A stretch of DNA of 38,214 bases from Folioceros fuciformis (GCA_049999805.1 JBNGIO010005464.1:1-38214); one strand, 5' to 3'; positions 9,430-23,783 are shown, counted from the first letter of the stretch. Notes: generated by a model not told the origin, from the sequence alone. Numbers and translations are program-made.

Positions 9430-10803
9430 TTTTGGCCCGAAGTTTAATTGAACCTCTTCTACCTTCTCTCTTGGGATGGCATTTGCAATTACTATGCGCC
9501 ATGCTTTATGCCGCATGTGAATATTGTGGATATTAACCATTGAAGATGATTATTTTTAACAATGATTGTCCATCCTACTCTAATTAGCATTAAAATTTTG
9601 GAACCTTAGCCTTCTGTCTTCTTTGTGGGGTAGGGTGGAATGAGTTGAATGCTCCTTTGTTTGCTCCTACATTGATTGTAAGCATTCTACGTACTTACTC
9701 ATCTTTCTTTCTGTATTTGCTACCTTTCCCCTTGAACTTGATGGCCTTTTTTGCTATCTTCTTTCCTCTATTGCCTCCACCTTCTTCATCTGGTTGACCC
9801 CTTTCTTTCCCCTTACCATCTTCTTGCTTCAATAGCTTATATGCTTATAAGCTTCCTCCTTGGCCTACTCCTTTTTCCTTTATGCCACCTACCCATCTTT
9901 CTCCCAATCACATTTTTGACAGGGATATCAAGTTGTCTTACATTCCCCTTACTTGGAACCCTCTCTCGTTTGCCCCTCCCTTCACCCAAGCTTTGTTTCT
10001 ACAAAGATGAGTTTCATATCATTTCCCCTTTGGCTTCCCTCTCTTTCCTTGTTACCTCAGTTCTCCTCTCTTTCAATCTTCGTACTCTTATTGGTCAATT
10101 TTGAATTAGCTCTTATTATCTTCATAATGAGATTGATTGAAGGCTTCACTGTGCCTCTTCTCGGGAGGCTTGTCTTGATAAGCTTTGTTCTCTAGATATT
10201 GAATATGAATCCCACTTCCTTTTTTTTTTTGCTATGTTTATGCACACATTTGTGCTCGTTATACTCTTCTCTTGAAGTGTGATAGTTTTCCTTTGCACCA
10301 TTTTTTCTCCATCTATATTCCTAAGTCCATTGGTCTTTGCCTCTTTGAACTCTATAATTATCGGTAGTCTCAATTAGATTCTTTATAAGTCTTTGCTTTC
10401 TTCATTCTATGGCCTTTTCTTTCACACAAATCATATAGTTTTTGTCTCTCTAGTTCATATGTAATAATGTGTACAATGCAATAATACCTCTGTATTGAAG
10501 TATAGGTTAAGCAGCTTCTTCGGCATAGGTGGTAGGTAGGCTTTTTGTTATTCCAAATCAGTTTGGGAGTGGTAGGTCGTTTTTGAAAATGATGTTCGAA
10601 GAGGCTAGTACCCTTTTAGGCCTTTGGCCCTGATTGGGTTGTTCCTCCAATCTTTGGAGTAAATAGGACTTCCCATCTCTTTTTCAATAATAGAAATAAT
10701 TATATTCTATACAATCTCTATCCCATGATAGTTTGACCATCCTCTGTCGACAAATAAAATTGATTGATTGGCATTGGCGTTAGTGCAAGAGAGGTTTTCT
10801 GCT
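9430..10803. other. pyrimidine-rich plus strand, no gene recognised
   Basis: From about 9690 to 10330 the plus strand is strongly C/T-rich and the minus strand purine-rich. The minus-strand translations are Lys/Glu-rich with many stops; the plus strand gives one hydrophobic frame (9751-10104) that is simply the complement of this bias. It may be the decayed upstream part of the CACTA element, but nothing proves that. Confidence 0.4.
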
Positions 10804-10903
10804 NNNNNNNNNNNNNNNNNNNNNNNNNNNNNNNNNNNNNNNNNNNNNNNNNNNNNNNNNNNNNNNNNNNNNNNNNNNNNNNNNNNNNNNNNNNNNNNNN
10901 NNN
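10804..10903. other. assembly gap, 100 N
   Basis: Run of exactly 100 N between AT-rich intergenic segments. Confidence 1.
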
Positions 10904-12463
10904 ACAACCAGTGGCTTCGAAATGTGGACATTGTACCAAGTATAGAGATTAATCAAGTGATCTAGGATAACAACTTTGCCGACTTAAGGTCGAGTCATGT
11001 TAGATTAGGTGGATAGTGTTAGTTTGGTTGGAACAATTTGTTTAGGTCACGATTTATCCGGACGTGAGGTGCTAATATGGTGAAGAATATGTATGAAATG
11101 ATCCTGCTATTTTAGTAAGTACATATGGCTTCCAACAATATATTTTTTATAAGATAGTAATAACATTCAAAATTGTGCGTCCACATGCACACATCATATT
11201 TTCGACCGAAAAGGGATAAAATTTGGAAATGCAGTTAGGATTACCCTTTGTGAAAATGGCGTCCAATGAGATTTTAAGAATTCGCCCATATTGTGCACAT
11301 TATGTTCTCTAGTTGCCATCAGGTTTCAATGCAGGATTCAACAATGCCCTCTAGAGAAGTCACATTCTTCAACTGTGCAATATATAGGAAACTATTATAG
11401 TGTAACCCTTTGACACCCACCTTGGACAATTGAGAATGAGTTTTTGAATATTTGATACAATCCATGAGAACAACATTTGTAAAACTAGTTCCTCTTTGTC
11501 CAGAAAGGCCCACTTAGAGAAAAATACTTCAAGATAATATATAAGGGGTGCACCTTGTAATGGAAAAAATAATCCTTTCTCGATCAATGAAAACATTAAA
11601 TTGTTTGTGTTTTGGTCCATGACATTGTTTATTTTTTGGGCAATAAAAACATGATAACATTCATTTTTCTGTTAAAAAAATATCATATTATTTGTCTTTT
11701 TGAATTGTGCTCCATGTGGTAATACTTTTCCAAGTCCACAAAACCCGGCGAATCCGAACTTAGTGAGCAAAGAAAAAAAATACAAGGTAGCCACAGCCCA
11801 TGTGGGACCCAGTGAAGAAAGGCCTTCTTCTACTGCTGCGATAAAATAAAAAATCCCTAATGAACCATCATGTAATGTTACCCTACATAATAGTTGCAAA
11901 CGGAAACCTCCAAGTTCTAGTCCACAATGCAAGTCTGTTGAATCTCTAGAATACAGCGAGCGTGTACCGTTTTGACCATGGACACAATCCTTCACATCTC
12001 TTTGGCATCACACTTATCCACCATTCTTGCTGCCTATACTACTCCATGATCCATCTCCATGCTGTGTCACCGGCAATAACACCAATCACTGGCCAAAATG
12101 AATAGTGTAAGGTAACACATGAAAGGGACTCAAAAGTTGCAATGACAGTTTACTCTTTGACAAGCAACTGCAATTTAAGTTCACAAGTCGTCTAGTTCGT
12201 GCTATCTAAAACCAATTTTCGTTTCATAGCAAGAGTAAAACATGCCGTTCAGTGCAAGCAGTTTCAGCGAACCGCCAATCCATGAAGGTTCTTTGTGTTT
12301 GAGGGAGCAAGTCACACACGAAACTATTCTCAAAGGCATACAAGACTGCTGTGAGAGTTGATGAAAAAATGATCGAGATCTCAAAACCGATGTAGCCAGT
12401 CAGAACAAAACTGTTCTTGCAGATCCTTGAGAACCGAACTTGAGTGCTGAATGTAGACAGTGC
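10904..12463. other. intergenic; includes helicase 3' untranslated region
   Basis: No coding family is recognisable. The last few hundred bases before 12464 are downstream of the helicase stop codon on the minus strand and should hold its 3' UTR. I cannot identify a clear AATAAA polyadenylation signal, so its end is not set. Confidence 0.5.
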
Positions 12464-16142
<3,679 letters not shown>

Positions 16143-16331
16143 CTCGTCACGTCAATGTCACTCGCCGGAGAAGCTCCGAACACAGGGAACGAATACAGAA
16201 CTTCTCTACGAACAGGGAGGTAGAGTGTGTACAGTGGAGATGTCATGCCAGATACTATTACGTGCGAACACGCCAACGACCTAAAAGATTAATGCTGTGC
16301 TTGAACCTTGGAAGTGGTAGACAACTTATAA

Positions 16332-16341
16332 ATTTTATATG
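16332..16341 (-). promoter_or_regulatory. candidate TATA box of the helicase gene
   Basis: The minus strand reads CCGCCATATAAAATTTATAAG here, about 190 bp upstream of the ATG at 16142, a plausible distance for a plant TATA box with a 5' UTR. A 100-N gap starts 24 bp further upstream, so more distal elements are missing. This is only a motif match. Confidence 0.35.
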
Positions 16342-16365
16342 GCGGGTCCGGCAGAAAACTTTTTG

Positions 16366-16465
16366 NNNNNNNNNNNNNNNNNNNNNNNNNNNNNNNNNNN
16401 NNNNNNNNNNNNNNNNNNNNNNNNNNNNNNNNNNNNNNNNNNNNNNNNNNNNNNNNNNNNNNNNN
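16366..16465. other. assembly gap, 100 N
   Basis: Run of exactly 100 N in the upstream region of the helicase. Confidence 1.
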
Positions 16466-16674
16466 TCATAAAAAATTTTAAATAGGTCATTCACACGGTT
16501 GGTTGAAATATCATCCGAATCTACATTTAAAACTTCAGTGGCACTAACCAAATTCTTTCAACACTATTCTACTAGCTTAGGGTTTTTGATTCACCCTTCA
16601 TGGTGGAAGGAGGTGCAGGGTGCAACATCCAGTTTAGGGTTCTTTTCCTTAGTGTTCCGTCCATTACTCTCTAG

Positions 16675-16843
16675 CTCCCTCCCTACCTACCTACTTGCGC
16701 CTCCTCCCTCCCTTCCTGCGCCTCCTCCCTATCTACCTACCTGCACCTCCTCCCTATCTACCTACTTGCGCCTCCTCCCTATCTACCTACCTGCGCCTCC
16801 TCCCTCCCTACCTACCTACGCCTCCTCCCTCCCTACCTACCTA
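16675..16843. repeat. 25-bp pyrimidine-rich tandem repeat running into a gap
   Basis: Units of the type CCTCCTCCCTATCTACCTAC followed by CTGCG repeat with a 25-bp period (one 21-bp variant), at least six times, and stop at a 400-N gap. The plus strand is almost pure C/T apart from A and G at fixed positions; the complement carries GGGAGGAGG runs. The array probably extends into the gap. Confidence 0.85.
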
Positions 16844-17243
16844 NNNNNNNNNNNNNNNNNNNNNNNNNNNNNNNNNNNNNNNNNNNNNNNNNNNNNNNNN
16901 NNNNNNNNNNNNNNNNNNNNNNNNNNNNNNNNNNNNNNNNNNNNNNNNNNNNNNNNNNNNNNNNNNNNNNNNNNNNNNNNNNNNNNNNNNNNNNNNNNNN
17001 NNNNNNNNNNNNNNNNNNNNNNNNNNNNNNNNNNNNNNNNNNNNNNNNNNNNNNNNNNNNNNNNNNNNNNNNNNNNNNNNNNNNNNNNNNNNNNNNNNNN
17101 NNNNNNNNNNNNNNNNNNNNNNNNNNNNNNNNNNNNNNNNNNNNNNNNNNNNNNNNNNNNNNNNNNNNNNNNNNNNNNNNNNNNNNNNNNNNNNNNNNNN
17201 NNNNNNNNNNNNNNNNNNNNNNNNNNNNNNNNNNNNNNNNNNN
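16844..17243. other. assembly gap, 400 N
   Basis: Run of exactly 400 N that starts inside the 25-bp tandem array, most simply an array that could not be assembled. Confidence 1.
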
Positions 17244-17263
17244 ATCCTATAGACCGGGCCCGA

Positions 17264-17286
17264 GGCCATCGCAACTTGCGATGGCC
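17264..17286. repeat. perfect 11-bp inverted repeat (hairpin)
   Basis: GGCCATCGCAA, a single C, then TTGCGATGGCC: two perfect 11-base arms with a one-base spacer. It lies just after the 400-N gap in GC-rich sequence. It may be an element terminus or cruciform-forming site. No T-tract follows, so it is not a bacterial-style terminator. Confidence 0.75.
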
Positions 17287-19849
17287 CCAACCTCGCTGGC
17301 CTCGCGCTTGGTCTGTTGCGCTCATTCTCCTTCATACAGCCCTGTGTAACGGCCCTCTGGCTATCGCAATCACCAAAGGTCTCAAGCAATCAAGCTCTAG
17401 CCCTCCCCTCCCTCCTACAGCATTTACATCTGAGGCAAGGTCAAGGCATCAAGCCTAGAGCTCGTTTGCCGACTAATCATGAAATAGATCCACTAAGTTC
17501 AATTGCCCATTTTGCTCACCACAGCTTATGGTTTCACACCATTTGCAATGCAAGCGGTTTACACCATTCACAGTACAAGCGGTAGTTCACATTATTCCCC
17601 TCAGTGCGTCTCACTCATGTCTCACAGTGTTCTGCGTAGCGCATCTCACTCATAACTCATACATGCTACCATCCTATCCCTAACAACCTACACACACTTC
17701 TACCAATGCAACTCAACGAGCCCACTTGCAGCCTACACTCACTTTGAATTTTTGTGGTTATCGTGAATCATTTAGTGATCCTTTGTTGTAGCTAGCAGAA
17801 CTTAAGCTCGATAGCTGAGGCCCCTTCCTGGATGTAATGTGCTAGATGCACACGGGTTGAGGACCATTGAAGTAGGTATCTTACTTGATTCACAGGGCTG
17901 AGGGCCATTCTGGTGTGTTAGAAGAATGCATCACTTGATCATGAGGAATTTGTAGGCAGTGGTAGAAAAGAAACCAAGCAAAGCTTAGTTTCTTAAACAG
18001 CTTTCTAATAAGGAGCACGGCTTCGCTTGGTTTCTGAAGTAGCAATTAGGGTTTTCTTGTTCATTGTGTCTGAAAGACGTGGCCATGGCTTAGGCTCGAT
18101 CCAAAACGTAGTTACAATTGAGGTAGTGATCGCTGCAATGTATAATGGCGAAGCCTGGCGGCTCTGCGGCCTTATGTGTGGATTGAAGGAACCCCGAAAG
18201 AACCCTAAATGAGCAAACCCTAACCCATGGAATGAATGGTGAATAATGGATGAATGTAAAATGAGAATTGTTTCTTAGAAAAAACTCTAAAGAGATGTGA
18301 GTGTCTGATGTGGGAAAGTCCCTTTTGGGACGATGTCCAAATTGGACAATCGCAAAAACCATCTTGGGGGATATTCCCTTAGATACCCGAGGTGAAAACC
18401 ATAAAATAGTGCACCTTCCCCTCTATCCGATTTGGTATGCCATAACATCACATGTTTGGTTTCTTAACAAGAAAGACACCCATTTTACAACCTTCAATGT
18501 AGTGTGTGGAGAAGGGGGCTTCAACATTGTGAGTTTCTCTTAGAATGGCCAACTACTCACTTTCAAGAAGATACCCTCTCTTTTCCTCCTTTCTATCCAA
18601 GGGGCGGCCTATCTTTGTACTTCCCACTAAGAAGTAGTACAAGCATGTAGTGCAAACTATCTACATGAACTCTACTTTACCCTAATCCTCTCATGCCATT
18701 ATTCCCTCTTAATTAGGGACGTGAGTAGTCTCCCAGCTTTTGGCTAGGCCTTGTACCTAGAAGGTTCAAATAACACTAGTTTCTTTTTCTACAAGGATGA
18801 GATTCTGTTTGGCACGGTCTAAGTATTTAGTTTTTTCCCTCCTAGCCTATTTGTTTTTGTAAACATACAAATGATTATGCAAAATGTTCAACAAGTTCAT
18901 AAGCACCAAGCGCGCTAGTTGTTGTTATCACTAAAAACAAAAAGGTAGCCCTAATTTACTCATAACCCTGAGCCATATAGCCAATGCAAGAAATAATTAA
19001 TGCCCAGTCGTCCTTGTATTAGATTCAAGCGCCCATGAGGACCTTGCTACTGACCTCGTTTTTGTCATGAGAGGTGTTGTTTTCAGGCTTCACTTTGGCT
19101 GCTGACCACTCTCCTTCTCCAATCACTCCACCTACTCATCCCACTACTTGCACCAGCCCTAGGGGGTTCTTGACACCTCATTGTCTAAGTGTGGGACTGA
19201 CCAACTATCCCATAGGAATTTTTGGGTATACTAGCGCTTACTAATTTTACTGACCTATTGATCAGATAGGTTGTTTGCAAGTCTACCATCTTACATCCTC
19301 AAATTCCAATAAGAGGTTAGCTCTTGCAACTCTCCACTAATGTTATGCTTGGGAGTTGAGGTAGTAAGAAAGGTAGACCATTCATCCATCCGTTCCAGAG
19401 AAAGAGAGGAAAATCCGTCACTTCATGGGAACGAAACCCAGTGTCTCAATGATAGTGGGATAAGTGTGGTCACTAGAGGTAGCCCAAGGCCTCTGTCATG
19501 GCATGGTGAGGGCCACGTGTTTTGCATGTGAGTACCCCAGCCAAGACGGATTAAAATAGCGAGTCATACAATCAACGGGACCAAATTTTGTGGTAGGTGG
19601 AGTTAGTGTAAGGCGGTGCTTCGTTTATAAGGGTGTGTAGAGGCCTAGCCTAGATGGATTTGGCTAATGTTCACTAATGATAGTGGCCAAACGGGAATCC
19701 CAAAGAATGTGCAGCGGGGTGACTGAATCGATCAAAAGCGCAAATGAAGTAACAGAGGTTGTTCACATCAGCCAAATTTGCTCCTAGCAGAAAGGCTACA
19801 CAACGAGTGCGGAGCGGGTGTCTGGAAGAGTACAAAGCTTGTGGGCAAA
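17287..19849. other. no gene recognised
   Basis: About 2.5 kb with only short frames on both strands. I found no conserved protein motif, no primer-binding site and no clear LTR. The last part (about 19340-19849) may be the leader of the plus-strand gypsy element that follows, given its position, but no motif shows it. Confidence 0.4.
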
Positions 19850-21180
19850 CAAGCATAGATAAGCAAGAGAGGAACTGATGGTGAAGACTTCGCAGTCATT
19901 CGATGGAAGCTGGGACATTCAAGAGTTGGCAATCCTATTGGAAATCGAACGAGAGGAATTGTGGAAAAGGTTGTGAATTGAATTCATTGACCTGTTGATG
20001 TGGTTGGCAGATTGGACGCAAGGAGGGAGCAACTTGGACTTCGACCACATGCCATATATCGTGTCCCATCGAGGAAGGGGATGGCGCAATGGTGATGCTT
20101 TGATCCGGTTGGATGAACAAAAGCACGCCTGCCCAAGGGAGCTAGGAGCTGGTGACTGCCCATCCTTTGGTACACAAGAGTAGGGGACAATTTGAGTGGA
20201 GTTGCAGCCCTATGAGGGCACTAGACTTCGAGGAGCCATGCCAAATGGAGCACGAGATAGTTCCTAGCAAGAATGATGTCTTCACTGGGCACCATGGGAG
20301 CATGTCTCTTGTTGACTTCAAAGAGAAATTTAGGTGATCACTAGACGAGACGATGCCTAGGTCCAAATCAGAGTTCACTCCAGAGATGGCTCTACTGGAA
20401 AATAAGCACCTTCCCGATAGGAGAAGTGCTCACGTGCTATTGAGACTCTAAAGAGAAAATCCTGGCGGACACATGTTTGGTGGCTAAAGGCAGGCAAAGC
20501 AAAGGGTTGATCAAAGGAGATGATGACGAGACCGGGTCTTTTGAGTTGGCTGATGTGATGACCAGTTTGGTGGATGAAATGCTTAGGAGGTTTGCTAAAA
20601 TGTTTCCCGTCTCGTTCATTGAGAAAAATACAGGAGCTTGCCAAGTTCTCAATCATGCCCAATAAGCCGCTGCGGTTTGCATACTTGAGACTACAGCAGC
20701 TGGTTAAGGACACGAGGGTCAAGACCACGAGAGAGGCGGCATAAATTTATGTTGCAACATTGTTAAGATGACATCGGAGAGTGATCCCCAACTTTCTACA
20801 CATGCTTCAAGGAGTGGGTTACGAGCTTGAACATGCATATGAGATGGTGGAGCAATCATGAAAGGTGTTGTTGTGACCTATGCGTACTGGGAGGAGCATC
20901 ATATAGGATGGGCGCACACTAACATGGCTGGGCTGCCTAAAACAGGAAGCAGGGGAGTGTACCAAGAGCAACACCCTAGTGGAGGGTAGCGGAAACAAAC
21001 TCCACCAAGGAGAGAGTAGCTAGTAGTGTAGCAATGGTGAAGGTGGCGACTAAGTGCTTGAGATGCAAAAGGGCACACAAGACGGGTGATTGCAAGTATC
21101 GGAATGGGGGGCCGAAGGAGAAGAAAACATGCAGGGCATGTAGAAAAACGGGACATTGAAGTTGCATGCTAGCAAGCTCA
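19850..21180 (+). pseudogene. gag of the methyltransferase-bearing gypsy element, broken
   Basis: Plus-strand pieces in several frames. A gag-domain-like stretch at about 20655-20850 reads MPNKPLRFAYLRLQQLVKDT, then RVKTTREAA, then VIPNFLHMLQGVGYELEHAY. A zinc-knuckle region at 21050-21165 reads CLRCKRAHKTGDC and then CRACRKTGH, a stop and SC. Gag would package element RNA. Many stops break the frame, and the second knuckle contains one. Its place just upstream of the protease at 21750 supports the assignment. Confidence 0.65.
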
Positions 21181-21353
21181 CCCAGAACGTAGACCAAAAG
21201 GGAATGGTGCAAACCTATGGGGGGCTACACACGCAAAGCACTATTGAGTGAGGTCCATAAACTTCAGGAGCAGTTGGCTATGAGTGTGAGCATGAATGCA
21301 CCCAACAAAATGATTGAGGAAGAATCTGATGATAAAGGGAATATGCATGCCTG

Positions 21354-22130
21354 GTGGCCGACAAAGTGTCTGAGCAATGGCATGTGGATGAAGACTTTGG
21401 AAAGGGAGTGAGAAGAAAATTAGAGGAACCTTGCCCAACAGCCAGCATGTCGAGATCCTTCAAACTAGTGGAGGACATTGAGTTAGGCTCACCCGTGAAG
21501 AGCAGGGTAGGGAAAGATGAAAAGGCATTGGTCGAGATGATGAACACACTGATAATGAGCCTACAAGACCTTGGGGTCAAGACCCATTCACTCAAATGGG
21601 TGGTGCAAAGGTGGAAAGTGAGGGAAGATGACACCACATCTATGAGTGGGCTAACCAGTTTGTGTGGAGAGCATCTTAAGCTCGAGAACAGGGGCAAGGG
21701 CAGAATAGCCATGGTGAAGAATGAAGATCGACATGTGATGTTCAACAGCTTTGCACCAAAGCGGGTGTTGGTGGATACAGGTGCCGATCCAGTCCTGTTG
21801 GGAGCTAGGTACAGACAGTGCTGAAGCTATATGGTGATCGATTGAAGCCAAGTGACGTCAAGATAGCGACATCCGCAAGAACCAAGCAATAGGTTTTGGG
21901 GATAATAAAGGATCCGATTGACATAGAACTCAAACCAGGAACATCAAAGGCTTGCATCGTGAAGGTGCAATGTCTAGTGTTGGATGCAGAGAATTATGAT
22001 GTCTTGCTTGGGGCAGATCCCATGCATAAACCAGCAATGGGGGTCGATCCCCTGCACACAGAGGCATTTTATCGACCGGGTTGGCAAACCGGTGATTTCA
22101 GTCATGTAGTAAGGACTCCTCTGGATATGA
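21354..22130 (+). pseudogene. aspartic protease of the plus-strand gypsy element
   Basis: One frame (21354-21824) ends with APKRVLVDTGADPVLLGAR, a retropepsin active site with catalytic Asp-Thr-Gly intact. After a frameshift and stop it continues as IELKPGTSKACIVKVQCLVL, then NYDVLLGADPM, the second protease signature, and ends near FYRPGWQTGDF. The same layout (LKPGT, NYDVLLG, AYYCPDWKQG) occurs in the minus-strand relative at 26512-27279, so the two proteases are homologous. The gene is frameshifted between the two halves. Confidence 0.8.
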
Positions 22131-22456
22131 AAAGGCATGGAGGACAATCAGGAAGCATGCTCACACTATGGACAAATGTAACTCAAATTGTGCACAAATG
22201 TGTGTTGTGCGAAGAAACACAAGAACTAATGAATGACAGGTCAGTCGATATAAATGAAAATGCATTTGGTATGGTCATACGAAGCAGTGTGGGACTTGAT
22301 TAGGCATTGGAGACAGAACGACAAAGACTACAAAGGCAAAGGCCTTGGGTGCCTTCGAGCACGTGCCCAGAGAGCAGCTTACCAAGAGGAATGACGATTG
22401 TCGAGAGTGAGTTCCGCATCGACAATTAAATAATATCCTGGAAACCGAGCAGCCAA

Positions 22457-23250
22457 GGAATTCACATCTTAGAGTTGTGTTCAGGAATCAGTAGTGGGTT
22501 GGAGGCAGTGTTGAGATGCAGGATATGAATGCGAAAATATACGTGTGTAGAGATAGATCAAAGAACCAGTGAAGTAGAAAAGGCAAGGATTTTGTGGATG
22601 CAAAAGCTTTTCCCTGAACAACTGAACATGGAGGCCATGAGGGGATGTGAGAGTAGGCTGAATGTGGATATCAAGATGGTGGGGAAGCGACAACTGGAAG
22701 CAATGGGTTGCACCGTGGACATGGTCATAGTGGATGGGAGTGCCAAACGTTCTCCAAGGCCGGATGAGGCCTGGGAGACGGGTTGTTGCAAGCCTATGGT
22801 TCTCATACTCGAGGAGGTTCAGCGATAGAATCCAAGATGCTGGTATGTATTGGAGAACGTTTGTGGAGCATTCGACAAGAGAAGGCATGTAAGGGCCGAA
22901 TATGAATGAGAGAGACAGTGGCTAGGGGATGAGTTCATCATGGATGTTGTCCAAGCAAGCTCGTATGCACATCAATTATGCAGTTTTTTGACAAATGCTG
23001 TAGATGTTTCTGTGTTGCAAGAGCATCGAAGCACTACAGTGCCTCCGGTATAATATGTTGATCACATACTAGAAGAGGGCCGGAAGGTAAAACCAGTCAA
23101 AAGAGATGACAGGCTACCAGATTTCCCAGTCAACTTGGTGGGTGGCGCGAGAAGAGCATGGCCCACACTTGTTAGCAAATCATGGTCGTATGCTTTCAAG
23201 AATGGAGGAGCTGGTATGCTCTTGGATAGAAAGGGGAAGAAGTGGGCAAA
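22457..23250 (+). pseudogene. C5-cytosine DNA methyltransferase domain in a gypsy element, broken
   Basis: Would transfer a methyl group from S-adenosylmethionine to cytosine C5. Motif I IHILELCSGISSGLEAVL starts at 22457 (FxGxGxGL type). Motif II KYTCVEID follows, with acidic Glu at 22550-22552. VDMVI (22715) leads into catalytic motif IV, GWECQTFSKAG, with catalytic Cys at 22741-22743. Motif IV is one base out of frame with both sides. YVLENV (Glu-Asn-Val 22853-22861) is motif VI. Then come FIMDVVQASSYAHQLCSF and FPVNLVGGARRAWPTLVS, typical of the region leading to target recognition. In-frame stops lie at 22526, 22826, about 22904 and about 23051. The spacing after ENV resembles DNMT3/DRM-like enzymes more than DNMT1, a tentative view. 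It directly follows the protease at 22130; the expected RT is missing downstream. Confidence 0.85.
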
Positions 23251-23254
23251 CCAA

Positions 23255-23411
23255 TGTCATGTGAGGCACACAGCAGACAGTCAAGCTGGTGATAAGTGTG
23301 GCAACCTCCAACCAGGAGCATCAGTTGAATAACACAGCACGTACCAAGGAAAGTGGTAAGAAGGTTAGCATCACGCAAGGTGCTGAGCACTGGGATAATG
23401 TGGAACCCCCA
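23255..23411. repeat. 157-bp TG...CA repeat, copy 1
   Basis: Starts TGTCATGTGAGGCAC and ends GTGGAACCCCCA. It matches 23626-23782 over all 157 positions with 17 substitutions and no gap (about 89% identity by hand count). Flanks on both sides differ from those of copy 2. It directly abuts the tail of the methyltransferase remnant. TG...CA ends suggest an LTR or a miniature terminal-repeat element. Confidence 0.85.
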
Positions 23412-23453
23412 TCCACACTCTCGGTGTGAGCCCACGGGTTTCAGCAAGGCAGC

Positions 23454-23606
23454 TGTAAGCATGCCCTAATCCACCTTCTCTAGTTCTTGGTGTTTACTAA
23501 TTACTGTTTAGCGTTTGCTAATTGCCAACATTCAAATGGCATTATCCTAAACTAATCCTTATTTAAAGGATAATTGTTTCATGCTGCTTACTCAACCTTA
23601 AGCTCA
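23454..23606 (+). mobile_element. possible short LTR
   Basis: Starts TGTAAGCATGCCC, ends CTTAAGCTCA and is followed after CCTT by a primer-site-like TGGTATCGTGACAGC. The interval is AT-rich. There is no second copy in the window, so this rests only on TG...CA ends plus the primer-like motif. Confidence 0.3.
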
Positions 23607-23610
23607 CCTT

Positions 23611-23625
23611 TGGTATCGTGACAGC
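23611..23625 (+). other. primer-binding-site-like motif
   Basis: TGGTATCGTGACAGC keeps the TGGTATC core of the initiator-Met primer site but then diverges. It overlaps a short palindrome, GACAGCTGTC (23620-23629), at the border of repeat copy 2. Confidence 0.35.
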
Positions 23626-23782
23626 TGTCGTGCGAGGCACAGAGCAGATGGTCTAGCTAGTGATAAGTGTGGCAACCTCTAGCCAGGAGAATCAGCTGAA
23701 TAACACAGCACATACCAAAGAAAGTGGTAAGAAGGTTAGCATCATGCAAGGTGCTGAGCACTGGGAAAATGTGGAGGCCCCA
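23626..23782. repeat. 157-bp TG...CA repeat, copy 2
   Basis: Starts TGTCGTGCGAGGCAC and ends GTGGAGGCCCCA. In the minus orientation it begins TGGGGCCTCC one base after a G15 tract that follows the integrase-PHD stop codon, so it could be the 3' LTR of the minus-strand gypsy element. Twelve of the 17 differences from copy 1 are transitions, and at least four fall in CpG contexts. Confidence 0.8.
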
Positions 23783-23783
23783 T

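Noticed and set aside
9751-10104. Hydrophobic 117-codon frame that looks like a membrane protein
   Set aside because: It is the complement of a purine-rich strand; T/C-rich DNA always yields Leu/Phe/Ser-rich peptides. No start context or homologue seen.
16499-17458. Long proline/threonine-rich frames across 16.5-17.5 kb
   Set aside because: They read through a 400-N gap and a C/T tandem repeat. The length is artificial.
21240-21340. A separate host gene in the open plus-strand frames of 20-23 kb
   Set aside because: The frames align in order with gag, protease and methyltransferase parts of one element, and match the layout of the minus-strand relative.
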